Shown here piece by piece: positions 49,779 to 57,676 of a stretch of 64,000 nt of DNA. Under the pieces are notes generated by a model. The model did no database searches. It saw nothing but the letters and a program-made list of their open reading frames with translations, and was not told where the DNA came from. Position 1 is the first letter of the stretch; each line of letters opens with the position of its first letter. The position numbers and the translations under genes were made by a program. Source of the DNA: Streptomyces sp. cg36 (GTDB taxonomy: Bacteria; Actinomycetota; Actinomycetes; Streptomycetales; Streptomycetaceae); NCBI RefSeq assembly GCF_041080675.1, contig NZ_CP163520.1, forward strand, positions 434,001 to 498,000, written 5' to 3'.

Positions 49779-52547
49779 ATGGAGTCGATCGACAGCACGA
49801 TGATCGGCCGTGAGCCGGAGCGGGAGGCGCTGTCCGCGTTCGTGACGGCCGCCGGGGGCCGGGCGCTCGTCCTGCGCGGCGACCCCGGCGTGGGCAAGAG
49901 CGCCCTGCTCGACCACGTCGCCCGCCTCGCCGCGGCCGAGCGGCACACGGTGGTCAGGGCGGCCGGTGTGGAGGCCGAGTCCGAGCTGCCGTTCGCCGGT
50001 CTGCACCAGCTGCTGTACCCGCTGCTCCCGCACACCCACCGGCTGGACGAACGGCACCGGGAAGCCCTCGACGTCGTCTTCGGCCGAAGCGGCGGCCCGC
50101 CGCCCTCGGTGATGTCCCTCGGCATCGCCGTCCTGGACCTGCTCTCCCTCGTCGCGTCGCGCCAGCCGCTCCTGCTGGTGCTCGACGACGGCCACTGGTT
50201 CGACACCGCCAGCACCGAGGTGTGCGGATTCGTGGGGCGGCGGCTCACCGGCAGCTCGGTCGGGCTCGTCGTGGGCCTGCGCTCCGGCGTACCCTCCGGC
50301 TTCGACACGGCCGCGCTGCCCGAACTGCCCGTACCGACCCTGTCGGAGCACGCCTCCCAGCAGCTCCTGGACCTGCGCAGCCCGGGTCTCGACCCCCGTA
50401 CCCGCCGACTGATCCTGGACGAGGCCCAGGGCAACCCGCTCGCCCTGCTGGAGCTGCCGCCCCATGTGCTGCGCAGCGGCCGGGCGGCGGACGACCGGCG
50501 GGAGAGGACCGGATACAGCGCCGTTCCGCTGCCCCTGCGGCTCCAGCAGGTGTACGGGGCCCGCATCGAGGCGCTCGGTGCGGGCGTCCGCGCGGAGCTG
50601 CTGCGCGGCGCCCTGGACGGCGTGGGAGCGGACGCGGTGACCGGCCACGCCTACGGCGTCCGCTACCACATGAGGGACACCGAGGAGGCAGCCGCGTGCG
50701 GCCTGCTGGACGTGGACCCGCTCAGCGGCGACTTCGTCTTCCGCCACCCCCTGGTGCGCTCGACGGTCGTCCAGATGGCGACCCCCAACCAGCGGCGCGC
50801 GGCGCACGCGGCCCTCGCGCACGTGCACCGCGAGGACGTGGAACGCCGCGCCATGCACCTGGCGGCCTCCACGGTCGACCCCGACGAGCAGGTCGCCGCC
50901 GTACTGGAGGCGGCGGCCGACTCCGCGACGCTGCGCGGCGGTTCACTGGCCGCCGTCGCCTGGCTGACCCGCGCGGCTGAGCTGAGCGAGAGCCACCGCG
51001 AGCGCTCGCGCCGGCTCGGCACGGCCTCGTTCGTCGCCGGGCAGGCCAGCCTCCTGGACCGCGCCCGGCAACTGCTCCGCTCCGACCTCGTGCCGGGGAC
51101 CGGCGAGTCCCCGGCGTCGGTGCTCGCCTCGGCCTACGCCGCGCTGTACGAGGACGGGGACGTCAAGTCCTCGCAGCGCCAGGTCCGGGCCGCGATCGAG
51201 ACCCTGCGCGACACGGACCCGGGCGAGCCGAGCGAGGTGCTCACCCGGCTGGTCAACCTGCTGCTGGCCATCAACCAGTACGCGGCCGACGAGCCGTCGT
51301 GGCAGCGCACCCACGAGCTGCTCGACTCCCTCGGCGACCGGGTGTCCCCCAACTCCCGCACCTACGAGGACGCGTGGAGCGACGTGGTGCGCCGCGGCGC
51401 CGGGGTGCACGAGCGGGTGGAGCGCGCCCTTGCCGACTTCCACCGCCTCGAACCCTGGGAGACCACCCGCCTGGGCGTCGCCGCCTACCACGTGGACGCC
51501 CTCGGCCAGTACGGACCGCACCTGCGGCGCACCGTCGACCGCGAGGTGGAGACCGGCGCCGCGGCGTCGGCCATGACGATGCTGCACCTGATCATGCTCG
51601 ACCAGCTGGCGGTCGGTGCGTGGGACGAGGCCGAGCGGACCGGAGAGCGCGTCATGGCGCTCACGACCGCGCACCGCAACGCCCTGTTCGTCCACCACAC
51701 CCAGGCGTACCTCGGACTCCTCGCGGCGCTGCGCGGCCGTACCGAGGAGGCGCGGCGGCTCCAGGCCGCCGTCGACACCTGGGCCCGTCCCCGCGGCGTC
51801 GGTTTCCTCACCCAGATCGCGGACTCCATCGGCACCACCGCGGCCCTCACCGACGGCGACTACGAGGCCGCCTACCTCCACGCCATCGGCATCACGCCCC
51901 CGGGCTCCTTCACCCCCTACGCCCACCAGGCGTCCCGCACCCTCCTCGACCTCGTCGAGGCGGCCCTGCACACCGGGCGCACCGAACAGGCCCGACGGCA
52001 CGCCCTCGCCGCCCGGGACGCCGGCCTGCCCGCCGTCTCGCCCCGCCTCGCCCTGCTCACCCACGGCGCCCTCGCGATGACCGCCACCGACCCGGCCGAG
52101 GCCGACGCGATGTACCGCCGCGCCGAAACACACCCCGCCGCGGGCGCGCTCCCCTTCGAACTCGCCCGCATCCGGCTGGCCCACGGCATCCGGCTCCGCC
52201 ACACCCAGGGCCGCACCGCCGCACGGCCGGTCCTCGCGCTCGCCGCCGAGACCTTCGAAGCCCTCGGCACACCGTCCTGGGCCGAGCGGGCCCGGGCCGA
52301 GCTCCGCGCCGCCGGAGCCCCCGCCGCGACCTCCACGGCCCCCCTCACGGCCCTCACCTGGCAGGAACGCCGGATCGCGGACCTGGCGGCGGGCGGCCTG
52401 ACCAACAAGGAGATCGGCGAGCGCATGCACCTGTCACCGCGGACCGTCAGCTCGCACCTCTACCGGATCTTCCCCAAACTCGGCATCACCTCGCGCGTCG
52501 CCCTGCGCGACGCGCTGAGCAGGCTCCCCGAGGAGCAGGGCACGTGA
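49779..52547 (+). CDS. LAL-type LuxR family transcriptional regulator
   Basis: A 922-residue regulator of the large ATP-binding LuxR (MalT-like) group. The AAA-type ATPase has Walker A GDPGVGKSALL near residue 33 and Walker B LLLVLDDGHWFD near 130. A long TPR-like helical region fills the middle, and the C-terminal LuxR helix-turn-helix is at about 855-915 (LTWQERRIADLAAGGLTNKEI, VSSHLYRIFPKLGI). ATG 49779 is preferred, with GGAAGTGGGGG upstream. LAL proteins often control antibiotic clusters or sugar use. Here no cluster is adjacent, so the target is unknown. Confidence 0.92.
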   Translation: MESIDSTMIGREPEREALSAFVTAAGGRALVLRGDPGVGKSALLDHVARLAAAERHTVVRAAGVEAESELPFAGLHQLLYPLLPHTHRLDERHREALDVVFGRSGGPPPSVMSLGIAVLDLLSLVASRQPLLLVLDDGHWFDTASTEVCGFVGRRLTGSSVGLVVGLRSGVPSGFDTAALPELPVPTLSEHASQQLLDLRSPGLDPRTRRLILDEAQGNPLALLELPPHVLRSGRAADDRRERTGYSAVPLPLRLQQVYGARIEALGAGVRAELLRGALDGVGADAVTGHAYGVRYHMRDTEEAAACGLLDVDPLSGDFVFRHPLVRSTVVQMATPNQRRAAHAALAHVHREDVERRAMHLAASTVDPDEQVAAVLEAAADSATLRGGSLAAVAWLTRAAELSESHRERSRRLGTASFVAGQASLLDRARQLLRSDLVPGTGESPASVLASAYAALYEDGDVKSSQRQVRAAIETLRDTDPGEPSEVLTRLVNLLLAINQYAADEPSWQRTHELLDSLGDRVSPNSRTYEDAWSDVVRRGAGVHERVERALADFHRLEPWETTRLGVAAYHVDALGQYGPHLRRTVDREVETGAAASAMTMLHLIMLDQLAVGAWDEAERTGERVMALTTAHRNALFVHHTQAYLGLLAALRGRTEEARRLQAAVDTWARPRGVGFLTQIADSIGTTAALTDGDYEAAYLHAIGITPPGSFTPYAHQASRTLLDLVEAALHTGRTEQARRHALAARDAGLPAVSPRLALLTHGALAMTATDPAEADAMYRRAETHPAAGALPFELARIRLAHGIRLRHTQGRTAARPVLALAAETFEALGTPSWAERARAELRAAGAPAATSTAPLTALTWQERRIADLAAGGLTNKEIGERMHLSPRTVSSHLYRIFPKLGITSRVALRDALSRLPEEQGT

Positions 52548-52597
52548 GGCGGTACCCGATGTGATGCCCGCCTGGTCCGCTCGGCCTTCCGGCCCGC

Positions 52598-53401
52598 TCA
52601 GCCTTGCGGTCCCTCGGCGCGGACGCCCCGTTCGTAGAGCCAGGCGAGCACGTGGTCGGCGACCAGGCGCCACCCGCTGTCGATGACGAGCGAGTGGGCG
52701 CGGTCCGCGAACTGCTTGAGATCGGTGACCGCCGCCGTGTCCCCGTACTGCTTGTACGCGGCGCGGGTCGCGGCGTCCGGTACGAGCAGGTCCTCCTGCC
52801 CCGACACCAGCAGGAGCGGGCCTCGGGCCGCGTTGGTGACGTCCGCCCGGGCGTTCGGGGCCCGGCGGCCGGTGCCGCAGCCGAGGTCGCGGAGCAGCCG
52901 GGCGGGGACCGGCATCGCGTAGCGCTCGTAGAGCCGTCGGGACTCCCCCGCCGTCACCGTGTTCGCGATGAGCTCGTGGAACTGCCGGGGGGACAGGGAC
53001 ACCAACGGCTCGGCGGGGACGTCGTGTTCGGCCGACGGCGGCCGGTCGAAGGACGTCGGCATCGGAATGTCGTTGATGGGGACGGGGGCGATGGCCACGG
53101 CCGCCCGGCCGAGGTCGGCGGCGATGAGGTGCTGGGCGACGAGCCCTCCGACGGAGTGTCCGACGATCACCGGCGCGGTGTCGAGGGAGCGTACGACAGC
53201 GGCGTAGTGCGCGCTGAGCGCGTCCAGGCCGAGGCCGCCGAGTACGTCGGACGACTCAGCCGCGCCCGGGGACGCCCCCTCCCCCGGCCACCCGGGCGCG
53301 AGCGCCCGGAACCCCCGGCTCGTGAAGTGTTCCGTCCACGACTCCCAGGACAGCGCGTGCAGCCACGCGCCGTGGATGAACACGACGGGAGTACGTTTCA
53401 C
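52598..53401 (-). CDS. Alpha/beta hydrolase
   Basis: A 267-residue hydrolase with oxyanion segment VVFIHGAWLHA near residue 5, nucleophile elbow GHSVGG near 94, a GQEDLLVP acid region and a C-terminal His in ADRAHSLV. All parts of the Ser-Asp-His triad are therefore visible. The class includes esterases and haloperoxidase-like enzymes; the substrate is not evident. GTG 53401 has GGAGG about 9 bp upstream; the longer frame beyond it lacks homology. It is convergent with the LuxR gene. Confidence 0.88.
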   Translation of the reverse strand: MKRTPVVFIHGAWLHALSWESWTEHFTSRGFRALAPGWPGEGASPGAAESSDVLGGLGLDALSAHYAAVVRSLDTAPVIVGHSVGGLVAQHLIAADLGRAAVAIAPVPINDIPMPTSFDRPPSAEHDVPAEPLVSLSPRQFHELIANTVTAGESRRLYERYAMPVPARLLRDLGCGTGRRAPNARADVTNAARGPLLLVSGQEDLLVPDAATRAAYKQYGDTAAVTDLKQFADRAHSLVIDSGWRLVADHVLAWLYERGVRAEGPQG

Positions 53402-53718
53402 GGTGGGGTTCCTCCGAGCATGACGAACGTTCGGCCCCGGTGTCGGCACCGGGGCGACCGTTCCAGCATCGTCGAGGCACGGGGCGGGGGCGACAGTCGA
53501 ATGACTCAACGTTGCCGACGAATCGCCGGAAACCACAGCCACTCCTGATGCCCCAACCCACACACAACTCCCAAAACGGACGGCTGACGGTGGTACAACG
53601 CCTCTGACGGCAGGAAGCCCCCGCCGGAATCCGACGGTCAACTTACGTACGCGCGACACCACGCGAGCGGTGAGAGTGAGCCGGGACAGCTTCCACCGCA
53701 GGGAAGGAACCCCCCGTC
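53402..53718. other. Divergent intergenic region, no gene seen
   Basis: The 317 bp between the hydrolase and the SsgA-like gene are less GC-rich than the surroundings. They should hold promoters for both genes. I could not assign a clear -35/-10 pair or any palindrome longer than 6 bp. Confidence 0.5.
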
Positions 53719-54180
53719 ATGACCGGCCACCCAGCAGGTGTCCAGACCGGCCGACCGGCACCGCACACCCGCCCTCGGTTGAGCATGGACATCGAGCGCG
53801 TGCTGGGCGTCCGCGCCCGCCAGCCGATCCGGGCCGAGTTCGGGTTCGACGTCACCTCTCCCCTGGTCGTGTCCACGGAGCTGGCCATCGACGGCGGCGC
53901 GTGCGTCCACTGGCGCATCGGGCGCGACCTGCTGTGGCAGGGGCTGCGCACGAGGAGCGGCATCGGCGACGTCCAGATCCGCCCGTCCCACCCGGGCAAC
54001 CACACCACCGCACGGCTCCAGCTGGTCTCCGACGGCATGGCGGCACTGTTCGAACTGCCGATACCACCGCTGGCGCAGTGGCTGGAGCACACCTACGAAC
54101 TCGTCCCGGCGGGCGAGGAGGGCGCGACGCTCGACTGGGACGCGGCGGCGGATCTGCTCACGGGGCCACTGGCTCCCTAG
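53719..54180 (+). CDS. SsgA-like sporulation/cell-division protein (SALP)
   Basis: A 153-residue protein of the SsgA family, found only in sporulating actinomycetes. The signature strand-helix pattern is present: IRAEFGFDVTSPLVV, VHWRIGRDLLWQGLRTRSGIGDVQIRP and a C-terminal helix PLAQWLEHTYELVP. SsgA and SsgB position FtsZ and septal peptidoglycan; other SALPs act in spore-wall assembly or septum splitting. The first 22 residues are an extra Pro/Thr-rich extension. ATG 53719 has AAGGAA 9 bp upstream. Which SALP (SsgC-G) it corresponds to cannot be decided. Confidence 0.8.
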   Translation: MTGHPAGVQTGRPAPHTRPRLSMDIERVLGVRARQPIRAEFGFDVTSPLVVSTELAIDGGACVHWRIGRDLLWQGLRTRSGIGDVQIRPSHPGNHTTARLQLVSDGMAALFELPIPPLAQWLEHTYELVPAGEEGATLDWDAAADLLTGPLAP

Positions 54181-54279
54181 CGGTGGCCCGGACCACTCCC
54201 CGCCACCGACCCTGCGCGCACGTCACGGCTCCACCGAAATTCGCTGGCCCGCCACCCCGCCACCAGCGATGATCACCGC

Positions 54280-54840
54280 ATGACTGTCTTCCTCGAGACC
54301 GAGCGGCTTCGGCTGCGGTCCTTCACCCCGGCCGATGCCGGGCACCTCTTCGCGCTGGACAACGACCCCGAGGTGACGCGGTTCATCAATGGTGGTCGGC
54401 CCACCAGTCGCGAGGCGGTCCAGGAGCGGGTGCTGCCGCGGCTGCTGCACGACCATCCCTGTTCCGGCACGCGGGGCTTCTGGGCCGCCGAGGAGAAGAG
54501 CAGCGGGACCTTCCTCGGCTGGTTCGAGTTCCGTCCTCTCGACGAGGACAGCAGTGCCGTCGTCGAGCTCGGTTACCGGCTGAACAGGGCCTCCTGGGGC
54601 AAGGGGTACGCCACGGAGGGGTCGGTGGCCCTCGTCGACAAGGGGTTCACCGACCTCGGGGTGGAGCGGGTCACGGCGAACACCATGACCGTCAACACAC
54701 GCTCCCGGCGGGTGATGGAGAAGTCCGGTCTGTTGTTCCTGCGGAGTTTCACCGGTGACTGGCCCGAGGCGATCCCGGGTTCGGAGCACGGCGAGGTCGA
54801 GTACGAACTCACCCGGGCCACGTGGGAGCGGCAGCGGTAG
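54280..54840 (+). CDS. GNAT family N-acetyltransferase (RimJ/RimL-like)
   Basis: A 186-residue acetyltransferase: TERLRLRSFTPADAGHLFALDNDPEVTRF at the N-terminus, VELGYRLNRASWGKGYATEG as the acetyl-CoA loop, and VERVTANTMTVNTRSRRVMEKSGL near the end. The group acetylates protein N-termini or small amines; the substrate is unknown. There is no ribosome-binding site, but GATGAT at 54268-54273 is exactly -12 to -7 from the ATG, so a leaderless message is likely. Confidence 0.9.
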   Translation: MTVFLETERLRLRSFTPADAGHLFALDNDPEVTRFINGGRPTSREAVQERVLPRLLHDHPCSGTRGFWAAEEKSSGTFLGWFEFRPLDEDSSAVVELGYRLNRASWGKGYATEGSVALVDKGFTDLGVERVTANTMTVNTRSRRVMEKSGLLFLRSFTGDWPEAIPGSEHGEVEYELTRATWERQR

Positions 54841-54968
54841 CACCGGCCCCCTCCCGGCCGCCCACTGGGCCCCGGGCGCGGTCGGCGGGCCGCGGCCTTC
54901 TACGCTGGGCCCTGAGCGAACGGGTCCCGGCGCGGTGATTCTCGCCGGTTGATGTGGAGGAACGTCCG

Positions 54969-55844
54969 ATGGCTGTGCGTCGGCGAACAGTGCTGGCCAT
55001 CGCGGCGAGCGGGGTGCTCTCCGGGTGCTCGGGGGCGACCGCCTCCGCGCCCAGCGGCACTCCCCCGCAACCGCCCGCACCGACCACCGCCGCACCGGCA
55101 CCTTCCCCCCGGCCCACCGCGCCGACGCCACCCGTTCCCACCCGGGCCGAGATCGTCGCCCGGTACGGCAGGACGAAACCCACCCACTGGGGTCTGCGGG
55201 TGAGCGGCGCGCTGTCGCGGCTGCCGGTCACCGGGAAGGTGGCCGCCCTGACCTTCGACGCCTGCGGCGGCAAGGGCGGCAGCGGGTACGACAAGGCGCT
55301 CGTCGACTTCCTGCGCCGACGTTCCGTGCCCGCCACCTTGTTCCTCAACTCCCGGTGGATCGACGAGAACCCTTCCCTGTTCAAGGAGTTGGCGGCCGAC
55401 CCGCTCTTCGAGGTGGCCAACCACGGCACGCGCCACCTCCCGCTCTCGGTGTCCGGCCGCTCCGCCTACCGGATACCGGGCACCCGCGACGTGGGTGAGG
55501 TGTACGACGAGGTCGCGGGCAACCGGGCCGAACTCACCGGGCTGCTGGGCCACCCGCCGCGCTTCTTCCGTTCGGGTACGGCCTACTGCGACGACGTCGC
55601 CGCCCGGGTCGTCACCGCGCTCGGGGAGCGGTTCGCCTCCTTCGACGTCAACGGTGACGGCGGCGCGACCTTCACCCCCGAGCAGGTCCAGCAGGCCATG
55701 CGGTCGGTGCGGCCGGGATCGGTCGTCATAGGCCACATGAACCAGCCCCGGGGCGGCACGGCACGCGGGATGAGCGCGGCCGTACCCCGGTTGCTGGACC
55801 AGGGTTACACCTTCGTACGCCTCTCGGACGCGGTACGGGCCTGA
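54969..55844 (+). CDS. Polysaccharide deacetylase lipoprotein
   Basis: A 291-residue lipoprotein with lipobox LSGC at Cys20 and a Pro/Thr/Ala-rich spacer at 25-65. The NodB-type deacetylase domain spans about 90-285: TFDACGG (motif 1, with Ala for the second Asp of the common TFDDG), NHGTRHLP (metal His pair H-x3-H), RFFRSGTAYCD and the C-terminal IGHMNQPRGGT. It probably deacetylates peptidoglycan or another extracellular amino sugar polymer. ATG 54969 follows GGAGGAA. The altered motif 1 is common in the actinomycete subgroup. Confidence 0.88.
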   Translation: MAVRRRTVLAIAASGVLSGCSGATASAPSGTPPQPPAPTTAAPAPSPRPTAPTPPVPTRAEIVARYGRTKPTHWGLRVSGALSRLPVTGKVAALTFDACGGKGGSGYDKALVDFLRRRSVPATLFLNSRWIDENPSLFKELAADPLFEVANHGTRHLPLSVSGRSAYRIPGTRDVGEVYDEVAGNRAELTGLLGHPPRFFRSGTAYCDDVAARVVTALGERFASFDVNGDGGATFTPEQVQQAMRSVRPGSVVIGHMNQPRGGTARGMSAAVPRLLDQGYTFVRLSDAVRA

Positions 55845-55917
55845 GCCGGGCAGCCGCCCGCACCGGGCAGGACGGCCGGCCCGACCGGGCTCGTGGCCCT
55901 TGGGCGAGGGCGCGGGT

Positions 55918-57042
55918 TCAGCCGGCACGGACGGCGACGAGTCCGTTCGCCTCGCGCAGGGTGGGGTAGTCGGTGTACCCGGTCGGGCCGCCCACGTACA
56001 TCGTGTACTTCTCGCGCACCTCGTTCAGGGGCGCACCGGTCCGCAGGCGCTCCACGAGGTCCGGGTTGGCGAGGAACGCGCGGCCCAGGGCGATGACGTC
56101 GGCGCCGGCCGCCAGCAGGCGCTCTCCGGCCGCGCGTCCGCCGTCGGCGGGCACGGTCGGGCCGAGGTCGGGGTTGGCCATCAGCGTGCCCGGCCAGGTC
56201 TCGCGCAGACGGGTGAAGAACGGCTGCCGGGGGTCGGCGAGCTCCAGGTGCAGATAGGCGAGGCCCAGGTCCGACAGCGCCCCGACGAGCTCCGCGTAGA
56301 TGCGCTCGGTGTCGCCCTCCTCGATGCCGTTGACGGTGTTCGCCGGGGATATCCGCAGGCCCGTCCGCTCGGGGCCGATCGCGTCGGCCACCGCCCGGGT
56401 GACCTCCACGGCGAAGCGGACGCGGTGCGCGACCGGACCGCCGTAGGCATCGTCGCGCCGGTTGGTGTTCTCGGACAGGAACTGGTGCAGCAGCATCCCG
56501 TTGGCGCCGTGCACCTCCACTCCGGCGAAGCCCGCCGCGACCGCGTTGCGGGCGGCCTGGGCGAAGTCGGCGACGGTGGCGTGGATGTCGTCGACGGTCA
56601 TGGCGTGCGGCACGACGGCCGGTCGGCGTCCGGCGGGCGTGTGGACCGTCTCGGGGAGCGCGATCGCCGAGGGTGCGTGCTGGACGAGTCCGCTGTTGTC
56701 CGGGTGCCCCACCCGGCCGCCGTGCTGGAGCTGGAGGAACATCGTTCCCCCGGCGGCCCGCACCGCGTCGGTGACCTGCCGCCATCCGGCGATCTGGGCC
56801 GCGTTGTGGATGCCGGGGATGTGGGGGTAGGTCTGGCCGGTGGCATTGGGGGTGGTGCCCTCCGCGATGATGAGTCCGGCCGAGGCGCGCTGGGCGTAGT
56901 AGGTGGCCATCAGCTCCCCGGGCACACCGTCGGCGTCGGCCCGGTTCCTGGTCAGGGGCGCCATCACCAGCCGGTTGGGCAGGTGCGTCGGTCCGAGGAG
57001 GGTGGGGGTGAAGAGGCTGGGGTTGACCGCTGTGTGCTTCAT
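55918..57042 (-). CDS. Old yellow enzyme-type alkene reductase (NADH:flavin oxidoreductase)
   Basis: A 374-residue FMN TIM-barrel reductase of the OYE family, reducing activated C=C bonds with NAD(P)H. FMN and substrate motifs are MAPLTRNRA near 27, QLQHGGRVGHP near 104, the ligand-binding His178 and Asn181 in EVHGANGMLLHQFLSENTN, and DDAYGGPVAHRVRF. The position of the usual proton-donor Tyr (HxxNxY) is Met183. The start is supported by TACGGT at 57054-57049 on the minus strand, -12 to -7, for a leaderless message. A MerR gene is divergent, with a TGACAC-AG-GTGTCA operator between them. Confidence 0.92.
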   Translation of the reverse strand: MKHTAVNPSLFTPTLLGPTHLPNRLVMAPLTRNRADADGVPGELMATYYAQRASAGLIIAEGTTPNATGQTYPHIPGIHNAAQIAGWRQVTDAVRAAGGTMFLQLQHGGRVGHPDNSGLVQHAPSAIALPETVHTPAGRRPAVVPHAMTVDDIHATVADFAQAARNAVAAGFAGVEVHGANGMLLHQFLSENTNRRDDAYGGPVAHRVRFAVEVTRAVADAIGPERTGLRISPANTVNGIEEGDTERIYAELVGALSDLGLAYLHLELADPRQPFFTRLRETWPGTLMANPDLGPTVPADGGRAAGERLLAAGADVIALGRAFLANPDLVERLRTGAPLNEVREKYTMYVGGPTGYTDYPTLREANGLVAVRAG

Positions 57043-57059
57043 GCCCGTACCGTAGAAGC

Positions 57060-57073
57060 TGACACAGGTGTCA
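57060..57073. promoter_or_regulatory. MerR operator between the OYE and merR genes
   Basis: The perfect palindrome TGACAC-AG-GTGTCA lies in the 74-bp divergent gap, 18 bp before the OYE start. It should be the site for the adjacent MerR protein. Confidence 0.65.
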
Positions 57074-57116
57074 AGTTCAAGAGGACGGGCGCTCCCGTCC
57101 GCGGGCAGGGGGAGAC

Positions 57117-57569
57117 ATGCGGGTCGGAGAGCTGGCCGAGCGCACGGGGGTGAGCGAGCGTTCGCTGCGCTACTACGAGAAGCAGGGCCTGCTCACGGCC
57201 GAGCGCACGCCCGGCGGCCATCGCCAGTTCGGCGAGTGGGCGGTCGACCGGGTCATCCGCATCCAGGCCCTGTACGCCGCGGGCCTCAACAGCACCAGGA
57301 TCGCCGCCCTGCTGCCCTGTATGCGGGACGCGGACGGCGGACCCTCGGCGCGGGCCACCGAGCGCCTGGTCGCCGAACTGGCCGAGGAGCGGCGGCGCAT
57401 CGACCGGCTCATCGCCGATCTGCTGCGCTCCCGCGAGGTCCTGGACGAGGTGATGGAGCTGGCGGCGCAGCCGCGCGAAGACGCTCCGCCGCCACCGGCC
57501 GCGCACGGGCGGGTGGCCGGGGAGGTGGCCCATGAGATGGCCAGGAAGCGGCAAAAGACTCGCTCCTAG
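57117..57569 (+). CDS. MerR family transcriptional regulator
   Basis: A 150-residue MerR protein: helix-turn-helix at 1-68 (MRVGELAERTGVSERSLRYYEKQGLL, RTPGGHRQFGEWAVDRV) and a dimerisation helix at 80-115. The C-terminal tail is Pro/Arg/Lys-rich. A single Cys, in LLPCMRDADGG, could sense thiol-reactive molecules. It is divergent from the OYE-type reductase, a common pairing for defence against electrophiles. ATG 57117 follows GGGGGAG. Confidence 0.9.
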   Translation: MRVGELAERTGVSERSLRYYEKQGLLTAERTPGGHRQFGEWAVDRVIRIQALYAAGLNSTRIAALLPCMRDADGGPSARATERLVAELAEERRRIDRLIADLLRSREVLDEVMELAAQPREDAPPPPAAHGRVAGEVAHEMARKRQKTRS

Positions 57570-57577
57570 GTAAAGCG

Positions 57578-57607
57578 TTCGATATCGAAGGACAACTACT
57601 CTTGTCC
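57578..57607. promoter_or_regulatory. Palindrome pair upstream of the sedolisin gene
   Basis: TTCGATATCGAA (57578-57589, perfect 12-bp palindrome) is followed at once by GGACAA-CTACTC-TTGTCC (57590-57607). The region is AT-rich compared with its surroundings and lies 70 bp before the protease gene. It could be an operator with a second inverted repeat, or a terminator for merR. Confidence 0.45.
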
Positions 57608-57676
57608 TGCGCATGACTCACCGGATGGGATCGCGGCAGCCGCCTCGTGCGGCGCCACCCCCCAAGAAGGAGCATC

